Shown: piece after piece, positions 1 to 11,528 of the stretch | Layout of the letters: each line of letters opens with the position of its first letter | Position numbering within the stretch: position 1 is the stretch's first letter | Source: Alisma plantago-aquatica | Lineage: Eukaryota; Streptophyta; Magnoliopsida; Alismatales; Alismataceae | Direction of reading: 5' to 3' | Assembly: GCA_963693085.1 (NCBI GenBank) | Contig: OY856409.1 | Span: forward strand, 1,340,868,915 to 1,340,932,914 | DNA: 64,000 nucleotides | Translations under genes and position numbers: made by a program | The notes under the pieces: generated by a model | Database searches by the model: none | Seen by the model: only the letters and a program-made list of their open reading frames with translations | What the model was told of the DNA's origin: nothing

Positions 1-997
1 TAAGAAGATATTCTCTAGGATTGTTTTTTGCATGCAGGATATAGAGGAGTGGGCTTTAGAATGCAACAATTGGTGGGTTTGAAATTTTCTTGCTCTATGT
101 GATGGAAATCCTAAAGCTGGGAGAATGGATTACAACAAACAATATTTTTTCCAGATATGCTCTGAGTTATATTGGTCTTGGCTCCTGAGCAGTGAGATGT
201 GGCATTATGGTGGCGAGAGATAGGTGCAGAGGGACAATGATGTCCAGGGTGGGCGGGAGATGTCTAAAAATTGGAAGAGGTATCCTAGATTTTGTATTGT
301 AACTAGTTGTGTCCGGGTTTAGGGAAGCGGAATGAAATGTTTCCAAGATCGCAGTAGGCGTAGCATATAATCGGTAAATGACATATATCTTTAGAATGAT
401 CATGTCGTAGACATCCAGTTCAATGATAGACCTTTTTTGAGTGTCATAGTTTGTGTGTAACAACATTCCAACCTTCAGAATTCAAGTCATAATAACTATA
501 TATAGTCTTATGTGTGGCATGTGCGGAATGCAATGGTAGAAAATTGATCATAATTATATGTCATAGATTTTAGTGTGGACACATCATCTGGATTTTTGTA
601 AAATCTTGAAGTAAACTCATGTGGATACTGATTTTTGTGGTTCAGTATGTACCTATGTCGTCTCTGGAGCTTTGTAAACCCTGGTGGATGTGTAGGTGCT
701 AGAGATGCGGTTGTTTCATCCAATGATCTCTCTGTCTCTGTTGATTTGGTGTTGTCGTCATCTCTGGATCGGAGGTAAGAAAGTCGTTGATGTAGTCATG
801 TGTGTTGATGTTATCTAGTAGTTCAGTCATGTCCTCCACCAGGATAGATGAGTTGTGTTCAGGATCACGATATAGACGAAGGATATGAATCGGAATGAGA
901 TTGTTGTAATCATTCAGCCACATGGTGAAAGCCTAGTGTGCTCTTGGTCATAGAGTAAAATGCCATCCTTGACAAAGATCCAGATCACCATGATTTT
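1..997. other. unassigned sequence
   Basis: No coding region, terminal repeat or RNA gene is recognisable here. Open frames on the minus strand are short (under 100 codons), overlap each other and match no family I know. Probably decayed intergenic sequence. Confidence 0.4.
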
Positions 998-1429
998 GTG
1001 CCATCATTGAACAGATCGGAGGCCACCCCGATGATCTTCATGGAAGAGGACTTGGAAATCTTCATATCCAACAAGAAGGGTGATCCATCATGGCTCGTAA
1101 TCACATTCCAAGTATTTCCACGCCTTGGGGATGCAGATGTATTGCACAAACTAACGATCGAGGGTGATATCATGGCAAACCATACTGCCTCGTATGTGGA
1201 TGGTCGGAGTAGTGGTAGTATTCTCCTTCTTGGTGTGTTTGGTAAAGATGTGACTGCTGGTCTTGGTGATGATCCTAATATAGTTGTGCGTATGGGGTCT
1301 TCTACTAGTAGTAGTAATTTTGAGCATGTGGAGTCCGCCGGTTCTCATGTTATCGAAGTTAGAGGATGTGCAACAAGTGTTAGTGTATTGTCAACCCACT
1401 CGAGAGTGGGCAATAATGAAGAAGAGTAA
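998..1429 (+). CDS. hypothetical ORF, 143 codons, doubtful
   Basis: An ATG-started open frame of 143 codons. The first third has mixed hydrophobic and charged composition (EEDLEIFISNKKGDPSWLVI), and the C-terminal half is rich in Ser, Gly and Val. No signal peptide, membrane segment or known motif is seen. It could be an exon of a decayed gene or TE, or chance. I do not recognise it and the evidence is frame length only. Confidence 0.15.
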   Translation: MPSLNRSEATPMIFMEEDLEIFISNKKGDPSWLVITFQVFPRLGDADVLHKLTIEGDIMANHTASYVDGRSSGSILLLGVFGKDVTAGLGDDPNIVVRMGSSTSSSNFEHVESAGSHVIEVRGCATSVSVLSTHSRVGNNEEE

Positions 1430-3430
1430 ATGCCACCGATCAAAAGCTGTGAGGATCTGAGATGGAGTTGATGCAAAAAAACGGATGTCACTGTTATGGG
1501 TGTTGTGAGGTAAAGCTATATATGAAACATAATTTGTTGTTGCAACCTATAAGTTCGTCGAAGTAAATGCAGCAAGATCTCTATGGCGGCGAGCAATCCT
1601 CATCGGCTATGTCGTTCTAAGTCGATATCCTCAGAGGTGTGACTGTTAACCAAGCAGGAAGGACGAGGAACATACGAGAGGATGAGAACCTTGTGGAGCG
1701 TACATTACCCGTGAACTTGCAGTTTCTCCAAGCAATGCTAACGGTCAGGTGGGGGGATGCTAGTGGTTAGATGCCCAAGCAAAAAGGGTGGATAGCGGGA
1801 GGGATGATGATTTTAGAGAAGTCGGAGCGGTTTCTAGATAGAGAGCCTATTGGTCGTTTTAAAAAAATTGGACCATTTCTCAATTGGCGGGTGTCATCCT
1901 TGCACACGGGCCATTGTTGCCTCTATGTTGTGGAAAATGTTATATCGACACAGTTTTGTTCACACAAAAGACAGAATAAGTTAAGTATATAATCTTTATT
2001 TGTTTACCCCTTGTTTTGTAGTGGAAATGAAAAGATGTGTCCCGTCTAAGTCCCAAAATAAGTCCACATAACACAATCCATGAAGTATGTTCTCACCAGT
2101 TCGGTAAGTTGGTGGAGATACGGGATCGTCCCCCAACTCACTTGTCATCACCCCGTCCCTATATAAATGCTCAATTTACAATCTGTCTGCGCTTTACAGT
2201 CAGTCATTGTTTTAGGTGATACTCTAAATGAAATGGAGTAACTTGCATTCGTCATGGCAGTGGAATTGGAAAAACATCGCAATAGGACGAAGCAGAGTTT
2301 TTCCTAGACTGACTTTTCAGTACAACATGGCTTGCATTTTCATTCTGCTTGCTCTAGCAAACAACGACAACGAGATGCAGCCTAACATATTGCTGACAGC
2401 TGACAAAGTTGTACAGCCCTAAATCTACACCAACTCTTTCATAAAACTAAATTCAGGACTAATGTGGCTAGATATAGTCGGATGACAAAGCATGAATTCG
2501 TTGTAAACCTTTACATTACATATTCACTATTGAAGCCTGACTACGTCCCAATAAACTAGCCCTTAAATAATTAGGGATAAGAATAATAATTGTCGATCTG
2601 CCGCCAGCGCTCACATGTTCGTGTGTTCTCAGGGCATGGTTTGTCAGCGGGAGAGTGCTACCACGTCCCAAGATATGATTTGTATTGGATTCATTGATCC
2701 AGTCCTTCAGGGTTTCAGGAAATCATTCATGAATTCAACGCGTGTGCAAATTCCATTGATTCTATTTCTAGGATCAGAGGGCAGACTCCGGTGAACAAGA
2801 ACAAAATACCACACCTATAAGTGTAACACAATCTTGAGTAATTCTGCATTATCCACATGTTTTGTTGCTCTCTGGATTTCTATCAAATTTAAGTGTGACC
2901 ACACTTGGGACCTCTCAGCATTAGACTTTAGTATAGACGAAAAACTCAATATGATTTCCTAAATCATTCGTTGAGTATATTAGAGAAGAGCCACAATATC
3001 TTTCTATCCCATAAAAAGACAGTCTGAACTGCCAGTGTGTTTGGTTGATTTGTTTAAAGAAAATGTAACACGGACGAAATATCGAACCAAAAACCAGACG
3101 GCTTTTAGCAGCTAGTGTCCTCTGCACGTGGGTTATTATGTCTCATTTGTAGCAGTCTATCACAGCAGTTGTGTTTTGCCTAAGATAACAGTGACCAGAA
3201 GGAATATGGAGAGAGGAGTCTGGAAAGAGGGAGTGGCTGCATTTTGCTCGAAAAGTGGAAAGGGAGGGAGTGCCGAGAGAGAGAGGCTGGAAGGAGAGAG
3301 ATAATTATTTTACACATAACTTTCAATCGATAATGATTTTTTTATGAAATAAAAATCAATAGATTCCTTACGAAAAATGTGTTTCAACAATAATATTAAA
3401 ATAGTTTAAGAAAAAATAATATATAATAAA
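1430..3430. other. unassigned sequence
   Basis: No gene or TE hallmark is recognisable. Only short open frames occur. The right end (about 3200-3300) is purine-rich (GAGAG tracts) and leads into the minisatellite region. Confidence 0.4.
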
Positions 3431-4707
3431 AAACCTATTGTCATGAACAAATGAGGCCGGAAGGAAGTAATACATTAATTTATTTTTTTATTACTATGTA
3501 GTTATCTCTTCTCTACTGTGTTGTTATCATTGTGCATGCACGTGTTTTATTTTCTCTCTCCTCATTTCATTCAAAAACAACGAGTTGAACATATTCTTTG
3601 TATTTCTCTCTCTAACAAAAACAACCAATTGTACAAGAGATGACGAAAAATTAACCAGAGGATAACAATAAATTGGCCCAGTGATAACAACTAGTTTAAA
3701 TAATTAAGTACATCACTTTCCTCCTATTTTCATCTTTTCTCTCTTTTACAAAAAATAACAAACTAGACTACATGTAATACCAAGTTGGACCAAAGATAAC
3801 AACGAATTAGACCAAGAATAACAACAAACTAAACTAGAAATAACAACAAATTGGACCGAGGATAACAACTAATTTAAAAAAAAATAATTACACTACTTCT
3901 CTCCTATTCGTCGTATTTCTTCTCTCTTAAGAAACAACAAACTGGACCAGTGATAATAATAAATTGGTTCAAAGATAACAACAAATTTGACTAAAGATAA
4001 CAACAAATTGGACCAGAGAATGTGTGAGTTTTTTTAAAAAAGCACTACTTCCCTCCTATTTATTGTATTTTTTCTTTCTCACAAAATAACAAATTGTACC
4101 AAAGATAGCAACAATGTAGATCGGAGATAACAAAAAATTTGACTAGAGGTAACAACTAATTAAAAAAAAAGTATACTACTTAGACCAGAGATAACAACAA
4201 ACTAGACTAGAGATAATAACAAATTGATCCAGAGATAACAATAAAATTAGGCCAGCGATAATAACTAATTTAAAAATATAATTGCACTAGTTCCCACCTA
4301 CTCGCATTTTCTATCTCTTATAAAAACAACAAATTGGACTAGAAATAAAAACAAATTGGTCTGGGGATAACAATAAATTGAATCATAGATAACAGCTAAT
4401 GGTTTAAACAAATACACTACTTCCCTCCCATTCCTCGTATTTTGTCTCTCTTACAAAAATAATAAATTATACCAGAGATAACAATAAATTGGACCAGAGA
4501 AACAACGAATTAGACCAGAGACAAAAAGAACATGGATAGAGATAACAACTAAATTTAAGAAAATTAATGAAACAACTTTCCTCCTATTCTTTGTATGTCT
4601 TTATCTTCTAAAAACAAAAAAGTATACCAAAGATAACAACAAACTAGAACATAGATAACAATAAATTGGACCATAGATAACAAATTAGACCAGAGATAAA
4701 CAATTAA

Positions 4708-4830
4708 GGCAAAGCAGGGTCAGGAACAACGAATCTCTTTATGATAATAAGAGATGACTAGCGCTTAGTCCCTTGGGAACGAGAATGTCTCAGGATCTTT
4801 GACGCAGTGATCTGACCCTCTTGATTTGCC
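4708..4830. mobile_element. small MITE-like insert with inverted ends
   Basis: A 123-bp block of different composition inside the minisatellite. Its ends are imperfect inverted repeats: left GGCAAAGCAGGGTCAG, right CTGACCCTCTTGATTTGCC. No clear target-site duplication was found, so the superfamily is unknown. Confidence 0.35.
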
Positions 4831-5061
4831 CCACTTTCCAGAGGTACTGGATCAATAGAAAATGAATAGAAGAATAATTTAAAAATAAAGTTATACTACT
4901 TCCCTCCTAGTCCTTGTATTTTCTCTCTTTTATAAAAATAACAAACTACATCAGAGATAACAAAAATTTGAGTCAAAGATAACATAGAATTTGACAACGA
5001 TAATAACACAATAGATCATAGATAACAACTCGATTAGAAAAAAAATCATTATGGTTAACAC

Positions 5062-5616
5062 TAGGGGTGAGCATTCGGTTAATTCGGTCGGTTACGGTTA
5101 ATTCGGTTCGGTTAAACGGTTAATTTGTGGTTTGAGATTTTAACCATTAACCTAACCAAATTGAGTCGGTTAATTCGGTTATTGTCCAATCGGTTAATGG
5201 TTAATTCGGTCGGTTAATTTGGTTAACCAAATAACACTCATGTAATAATATTATTTGAAATAGTCATAGAATTTGGGACAATATTGTTATATTATAGTAG
5301 TATTGTTGTAAATTTAATTTTGTATGGTTCGTAAAAATTTGATTACTATATATATGGGGAAGTATTTTGAAATAAAAGTACAACTATATATGTATATATG
5401 CATGTGTAGGATATTATTTATGAATAAATTCTGACTATTCGGTTAATTCGGTTAACCAAACCAAAAATATCTTTAACCGTCAAATTAACCATTTAACCGA
5501 TCAACTGAAATAAATTAACCAAATTAACCGAATTAACCAAATTGACCCAATAAAATTAACCATTCGGAATTAACCGTTCGGTTAATCAGTTATTAACCAA
5601 ATTCTGCTCACCCCTA
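5062..5616. mobile_element. non-autonomous hAT element (555 bp)
   Basis: Terminal inverted repeats TAGGGGTGAGCA and TGCTCACCCCTA are flanked by a perfect 8-bp duplication GTTAACAC (5054-5061 and 5617-5624), the hAT signature. The subterminal DNA is dense in TTCGGTTAA on the left and TTAACCGAA on the right, so the element can fold on itself. It has no open frame and needs a transposase in trans. It sits in the minisatellite and is younger than it. Confidence 0.9.
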
Positions 5617-5979
5617 GTTAACACTACTTCCATCCTCCCTCTTATTTTCTCTCTCATCACAATACATAAAATAATGAAGAGAGACATAATCAAAACATTC
5701 GACCAACAACAACAAAATATCATATCAGAGATAACAACTTGATTAAAGAAACAAATTAATGGCACTACTTTCCTCATCTCTCTTATATTAGATTGTGTAT
5801 TATATTTTTTAAAAATATATCGACATTAATCTTATTAGAGTATACTTTTAAAAGGAATCCAACAATTTTATTTCGTTAAAAAATACATAACGGTTTGATA
5901 GTTATTTGCAAAACAAATATCTCTATCTTATTTTCTCTCTCCTCTTGTATCAACTCTGTCTCTGTCCAGTCCTATCTCT

Positions 5980-5981
<2 letters not shown>

Positions 5982-6017
<36 letters not shown>
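5982..6017. repeat. (CT)n microsatellite
   Basis: Eighteen or so CT dinucleotides, uninterrupted until the final few bases. An open frame crossing it reads as alternating Leu-Ser and is not coding. Confidence 0.95.
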
Positions 6018-6021
<4 letters not shown>

Positions 6022-6891
6022 AACTAGCTATCTATCTCGTCATCAACCTACAGTAGATCTATCACATCTAAAACAAATGATTAAAAAAAAGGATAGTGGT
6101 GGGGGCACTAGTGGAGTTCTTGTCCCATTGTCACTCTATAGCATATCTCTTTTTTTTAACTATGTTGTGTGTCTGTCAATTGGATCACAATGTTTACCTA
6201 TCTTTTTTATAAAAAATATTACAGTCGTATTTATCAAAAGAAAGGGATTTTATTAATATGTTTGTCTCCTTTAGCTCAATGTCTGTGAGCTTTGTATGTA
6301 TGCTTCACCAACAAATCTGCATGTTTCACTAATCTATCTACATAGTTTAGTAGCTTGTTTGTAAGTTCAGCGGTCTAACCGATTGAAATAGAAATGTGTG
6401 TCTGTCTTTTTTATAAAGAAAAATATTACAGCCGTATTATTACAAATAAAGGGATCCTATGAGCATGTTTGTCACCTTCAATTTAATGTTTGTGATGTTT
6501 GTATGTAAGTTTCATCAACAAATCTGCATGCTTCACCAATCTATCTAAGTTCAATAATCTGTTTGAAATTTGAGCGGTCTAGCCGACTGAAGTAGAGAAA
6601 CATACGGGTTGGCAATTTCATGTTGTAGTTTGGTGAGAGTCAGTCAGAATTTGATCAAATTGTTCTCTTTTGAGAGGGTTGTATGTAAATTATTATGATT
6701 GTTAATTATACAAAATTAGCATTAATAGGCATATGCTCAACAAGGAGAGCGTTGATAGTTTTGGTGGTCCCGCTACATGTTGGAAGAAGTTAACTGATAA
6801 TTAGTCTATTTGTTCTCTTTTAAGAGACAGCTGACAATAAATCGAGTTATTCTATTTTAGTGTGTTGTATGTTAAATATTGCAAGTATATA

Positions 6892-7191
6892 TCTAACTAC
6901 TATATATAAAAGGAACATGTATTGTATGTGTGACTTTTTCGTGTTTGTATATAAATTTTCAATAGCTACAATGTTTTCATAGTACGGTTTGACGAGGCTT
7001 TGCTTATTTATATTTTTATTTATTTACTTTCTTATGTGTTGTGTGTGTGTGTTTTTATTCCAAGTAGGTCTCAAAGTGTGATTAATTTTAGCATGGCTTT
7101 AGTCAATTATATCACACAACTGTAATCAATAATGTCACTTATAAGATTATGTTCAATTGGTAAATACGTGCTGCGCATGTGTCGTTCGCTC
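6892..7191 (+). mobile_element. possible Helitron-like segment, copy 1
   Basis: Begins TCTAACTACTATATATAAAAG, like plant Helitron 5' ends (TC start after an A), and ends with a GC-containing hairpin (ACGTGC/GCATGT at 7166-7180). The last ~100 bp resemble the 3' part of the segment ending at 9769. No helicase gene, and the expected CTRR end is not clean. Homology of the two 3' ends is the best support. Confidence 0.3.
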
Positions 7192-9052
7192 TTTCATATC
7201 TACTTAAACAAGAGCGAGTGATTAGCATGCATGTCAGTTAATCCTGCTGCATGTATGTCAACTTAAGCTTTGATTTTATTAAGTAGTTTGTGTGTCTCCT
7301 AATCTTGTGGAATCTATTATAAGTATAAAAATCACCTGATTGCTTGATTTATTCATGATTTTGATGCTTTCAAATGTAAAATACACAAATTGCACCACTA
7401 GACAATACAAGACACTATGGCAGTCAAAGTTTGTCCTTACAATTTACATGACCTAGGAAAAAATGACCCGATATTTGAATTTAGTCAATTGCTTTTGGAT
7501 ATAGAATTTGATGTCTGAATCTATAGCTTATTATTATATCTATATAAATAAGCGAGAGGTGTGCGAGCATTATGTTAGTTTTCCACCTACTCGCGTGTGT
7601 TCTTCACCTCTCTTTGTGTGTGCTTCTGATATGATTTTTTTTCAACAGGTTGTATGTCTACTTCTATATGAACTCATTCGTCCAATCTAAGTTGCAACAA
7701 TGTATTTTGAATTTTGAATTTTGTGCCACGTTAAATGTTATTAGTTAAAGAAAAGAATAAGCTAATTTTGATTATCAGACCATACAGATTGGAGAGAGAC
7801 AACCGGTGGTTAATCAAGATATTTTCTTTTAGCGGGTTGTATGTAAATTTTTGTAAGTATTAATTATGTATTAGTCATCAATAAACACATGTCAAAGAAG
7901 AGGAACACAAATAATTTAATTATGACCTAATACAAGTTGGAGAATGTTAGTTGGTAGTAAATTGATTTGTTCTCTTTTAGCAGGTCATATGTAAATTATT
8001 GTAAGTACTAATTATGTATCTGGAAAAAAAAAGTAGTTTTATGATCCATTCTAGATTTTTGGGCTTTCTTAGTCTCTTTATTTTTTACCATGATGCATTT
8101 CATATTGCTTATATTCTTTCTTGTCAATGAATAAGAGTAGATGACGTGCCTGCTATTTGAGGTGTTTGTATGCAGCTTTTTTTAACATTTTTACTTATTT
8201 TGATTTGCAGCCACACATAAAAATTGATTTATGTTCTCCTTGATCTGTCACATATGTTCGTTTTACTGCCACACTTATTTGTGTGTGTGTTTTTCTAAAG
8301 TATGTCAGTGAGATACGTCTACATACACGAGCAGAACGTCTGTGTTTGGTGATTTTTTTATGTATTTCAGTAGTCTGTTTGTGAGTTTAATTTTAGGAGT
8401 ATGTATGTGTTTGTCTAAAGTATGCAGGTGAGATATGTCTACATACTCCAACATGACGTCTATGTATTTGGCGGTTTCTTTATATATTTGAGCAATATGT
8501 ATGTGAGTTCAACAGTGCATTTATGTACTTGCTTAACTTTTTTACAGCAAATAATTTTGGTAATCAAATGCAGTAGGCCAAATAGAGTTCGACATATAAT
8601 CAAATTGTCATCTTTTATCATGTTAAATATAAATTATTGTGAGTATTACTTATATATTAATCATCGATAGACACATGTCTAAGAAGATGCAAATCAAATT
8701 TCGGTAAGGAACGTTACACGTTAAAGAGAGTCAACTAGTAATTAGTTTCGTTATTGTCTTTTAGCATGTTGTAAGTTATTATGAGTAGTTATCATATAAT
8801 TGTTTAGGCAAACATAATTTTGATAGTGATATGTACATATTGGAGATAAGCATCCGGTAATTAATCAAGTTATCTTGTTTTAGTAGATTGTATGAAAATT
8901 GTTTGAGTATTGATTATATATTGTCATCAATATGCACACATCTAAGAAGGAGAGCACAAATAACTTTAGAATGTCATACTACATGTTAGCAATCAAATGG
9001 TATTTAGTTGAGTTGTTCCCCATTATTAAATTGTATGTATATTATTGGGATT

Positions 9053-9203
9053 AAGAGAGAAATATTTCTCCTCCCTCTCTCACCCCCGTGGCGGAGGATG
9101 AACGCCTAGAAAGGTGGTAAATCAAGGCAGCAACTTGGACTCAAACCCGGGTCTCTTTGTTAGGGGACACCGTGCTTGACTACTTGAGTCACTCCTTGTC
9201 GAC
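9053..9203 (-). mobile_element. tRNA-derived SINE (151 bp)
   Basis: On the minus strand a tRNA-like head carries an A-box-like region (CAAGTAGTCAAGCACGG) followed by a B-box GGGTTTGAGTCC, the layout of an internal RNA polymerase III promoter. The insert splits a repeat unit and is flanked by 21-bp direct repeats of type TGTATGTAWATTATTGKGATT (9032-9052 and 9204-9224, 19 of 21 identical). The target lies in repetitive sequence, so the duplication carries a small risk of coincidence. There is no clear poly(A) tail. Confidence 0.6.
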
Positions 9204-9580
9204 TGTATGTAAATTATTGTGATTGCTAATCATATAATTATTTAGAGCATAGATGATTTTGGTTGTCACATACTAAAGCTTAGTAGGAGTCTATCGATAT
9301 TTAATAATTGTTCTCTTCTAGCTATATTAGCCGTCAATGTACGCATGTCCAAGAAGGAGAGTACATGTAATTTGTATTAGACATGCTACAAATTAGAAGG
9401 AATCAGTAGATTGTATGTAAATTTTTATAAGTACAAGTTATTTATCAATTGTCAACAAATACGTCTAATGTTGGTAACATATATAATTTAGTAATGACCT
9501 AATATGGGTTGAGAGAGTTAATTGACAGTTTAACAAGTTGTTCTCTTGTAGCGAGTTGCATATAAATAGTTTGTGCTATA

Positions 9581-9769
9581 TCTAACGTTTCTATAAACGT
9601 TTACAGTATGTGTATATTTTTATGCATATGTTAAAACAGTATTGGCCGTGAACCTAGTTTAATTGATTCAGACAAATCAATCATGACTAATTGTATCACA
9701 CATATGTAAAATACCATTTATCACATTAATTTAACATAAAACACGTGCTTAGCACGTGTCTTCCTCTAA
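9581..9769 (+). mobile_element. possible Helitron-like segment, copy 2
   Basis: Starts TCTAAC after an A, like the segment at 6892. It ends with a perfect 8-bp-stem hairpin (ACACGTGC, loop TTA, GCACGTGT; 9741-9759) 6 nt before CTAA at 9766-9769, which fits the Helitron CTRR terminus. The base after CTAA is G, not the expected T, and the hairpin-to-end distance is slightly short. No genes inside. Confidence 0.35.
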
Positions 9770-9770
9770 G

Positions 9771-9776
9771 TTTATT
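9771..9776 (-). promoter_or_regulatory. candidate poly(A) signal of the RTL2-like gene
   Basis: AATAAA on the minus strand about 265 nt after the stop codon of the RTL2-like gene, a plausible 3' UTR length. It abuts the Helitron-like end at 9769. Confidence 0.35.
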
Positions 9777-10040
9777 TAAAACGTTTAACAAAAAGAATCA
9801 ACATCCACAAAAACGTCTTTGCAGAGGATCGGTGAATGAGGATTCAACCATCACATCTGCGGATGAAACACCAATGACACCTTGTTCTTAAAGACCCAGA
9901 TGTATCAGTTTTCCAGCTGCAAGCCAACAACCAAGCACCTAGCACATAAGAGAACGATAACATCAGACCCCATTGTATCCTATTTATGCATGCCAAAGGG
10001 AAGTCTTCTCAGCGTCCTGCTTGCTGTTTGTTGTCCCCCA

Positions 10041-10215
10041 CTACGCACTGCTGGAAACACGGATCTTCTTGAGTAATTTAGTTGCCGCACTGTGCTCAGC
10101 ATCCTTCACTTTCGGCTTGAACCCTCCACATGCAGTCAGCTCACCATGTGGAGTCCTCACACGGACTGTGCACTTAAACTGCTTTTTATGTGAAGGCCCC
10201 TCTTCCAAATCAACC
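10041..10215 (-). CDS. RTL2: RTL2-like ribonuclease III, last coding exon (second dsRBD)
   Basis: Encodes 58 codons ending in TAG at 10041-10043. It carries the core and C-terminal part of a dsRNA-binding domain: EGPSHKKQFKCTVRV, then GFKPKVKDAEHSAATKLL, the helix-2 region with the conserved K-x-A-E-x-x-A-A pattern that grips dsRNA. A splice acceptor TTGGTTGTTTCAG lies immediately upstream (AG at 10217-10216). The exon starts in phase 2 and fits exactly onto the exon ending at 41350, giving ...KPVYR-VDLEEGPSHKK.... Alone this exon would be a useless dsRBD stub; joined, it completes the second dsRBD. Reading frame intact, no stops. An alternative is that it is the stranded end of a gene broken by the insertions. 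Confidence 0.8.
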
Positions 10216-10925
10216 CTGAAACAACCAAAAAGATTCAGATACCGTGTATTGGCACGAGTCTGAGACATGATGGATAACCTCCTTTTTCTCACTTAAATCT
10301 AAATAAGCAAATTGTTTCAAGATAAGGCATAGCATTTAACTAACTACATCCGAAACATGGTTATTATACTCAGGAGTAACACTACCATAACCATACTCAT
10401 TGCCTATTTTCTTGCCTCTGCTAGTAAAAGTATTAGCCAGTATGCATGATTTATAAATTGAAAAGTACAAAAAAACTCTAGAAAGAGTATATATAAAAAG
10501 AAAATATCGAGGCATAAATTCTCCAGTAGGAACTCTAGTTTATCATGGGTGAGAAAATGACAGTCCGGTCTAGTTTTGATATTGCAAGAAGACTGACCCA
10601 TAGAGCCACGGCATAATATCCGTTGTTTGGTAAAACTTCATGAGCTACTGTAACTCAGAGAAAAAATCTGGTGAAATTGCATTGAACAAAATTTGCACAG
10701 CCAAAAGAATTTGACAACTAGATTATATATTGGGCAAACAGTGAAACAGAATAAGTGATGGTTGCAGGAAGCACCAGTTAGGATAAGTCCACCGGAGCAC
10801 TTGTCTACAAAGAGTGGCGATGGTGGCAAAGTTATGTCAAATCTTGGCTCTGTATTTCGATCAATAACTGAAGCTGAGATCATTATGAATGATAATTGTT
10901 TCTGTAAATACTAGTGGAGATCTGG

Positions 10926-11260
10926 TGTTACAAAAAACAATTCAAGCAAAAGGACTTTAATATGTAAACATATAAGGACTCGTGTAATATCAGTTGTGTA
11001 TATGTAAAGGTTGGTGACCTGCTTATATGTGTTCAGTTCTTCCTATATATACTACATGTCAGACAGATCGAAAGTCAGGTTGTCTTTCTCCCATTGCATG
11101 TATCAGAGCTTGGGGTTCGTATCATAATTCATAAGGCATTATGAGTACACATTCTTAGATTTCAAAACGTGTCAGGAATTCATGGCTCAGGGGACAAAGT
11201 CTTCTGGAAGCATCTTCACACAGCAAGGCCGTGACCATAGTTTAAAATTTCAACAAAATT
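10926..11260 (+). mobile_element. copia remnant: 5' LTR, primer-binding site and gag start
   Basis: A 173-bp LTR-like block (10926-11098) starts TGTTACA and ends TTGCA with a TATA-like CCTATATATAC near 11043. It is followed by TGTATCAGAGCTTGG, which matches the initiator-Met tRNA primer-binding site of plant copia elements (TGGTATCAGAGC). About 90 bp later a short gag-like start MAQGTKSSGSIFTQQG is seen at about 11181 before homology ends near 11250. The rest of the element is missing. Confidence 0.5.
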
Positions 11261-11520
11261 GTCATAATTTCCACAATTATTTCCATACCCGATGGCCATC
11301 GGACATCGAAATACACTGTCGAAACGCACTGTCCATCGAAATTTTTCGTTCTTTTTAATGTACTATGGACTGCATAGAGCATTTTTCTTTTTGGTTTTGT
11401 GTCTTTAAGTCTATACATTGTGCATGTAAACTATAATGACTTATGATTTCACCATTGAAAATTGACATCAAAATTCTCCAGCAAAATCCCCGTTGAAACG
11501 GTTCAGGGTCCTTCAGGATG
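11261..11520. other. unassigned, possibly a hAT remnant
   Basis: Repeated CATCGAAAT/GTCGAAACG phrases resemble the subterminal part of the hAT ending at 17456, but no terminal repeat or target duplication is visible. Confidence 0.25.
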
Positions 11521-11528
11521 GATGCTAC

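Larger units (their letters stand above)
3440..5790. repeat. degenerate minisatellite with higher-order periodicity
   Basis: A roughly 22-bp motif close to AACAAATTGGACCAGAGATA is repeated many times with variation. Blocks of it alternate with a conserved spacer containing CACTACTTCCCTCCTATT and TTTTCTCTCTCTTAC, giving a higher-order period of roughly 120-200 bp (spacers near 3710, 3890, 4040, 4290, 4420, 4570, 4890, 5630 and 5765). A small MITE-like insert (4708-4830) and a hAT element (5062-5616) interrupt it. No coding potential. Confidence 0.7.
6655..9560. repeat. diverged dispersed/tandem ~150-bp repeat
   Basis: A unit containing TTGTTCTCTTTTAGCGGGTT, then TGTATGTAAATTATTGTGAG, then ACACATGTCTAAGAAGGAGA recurs at about 6660, 6811, 7820, 7968, 8605, 8752, 8873, 9022, 9200, 9400 and 9540. 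Adjacent units are 120-150 bp apart where tandem. Divergence is high. A SINE (9053-9203) and Helitron-like segments interrupt it. No coding potential; origin unknown. Confidence 0.5.

Noticed and set aside
5906..6256. Open frame of 116 codons with a Leu/Ser stretch resembling a signal peptide
   Set aside because: The stretch is the (CT)n microsatellite; the rest has no protein character.
3300..9770. Considered as one large Helitron
   Set aside because: No Rep/helicase coding sequence and no single pair of ends framing the region; only the short end-like segments are supported.
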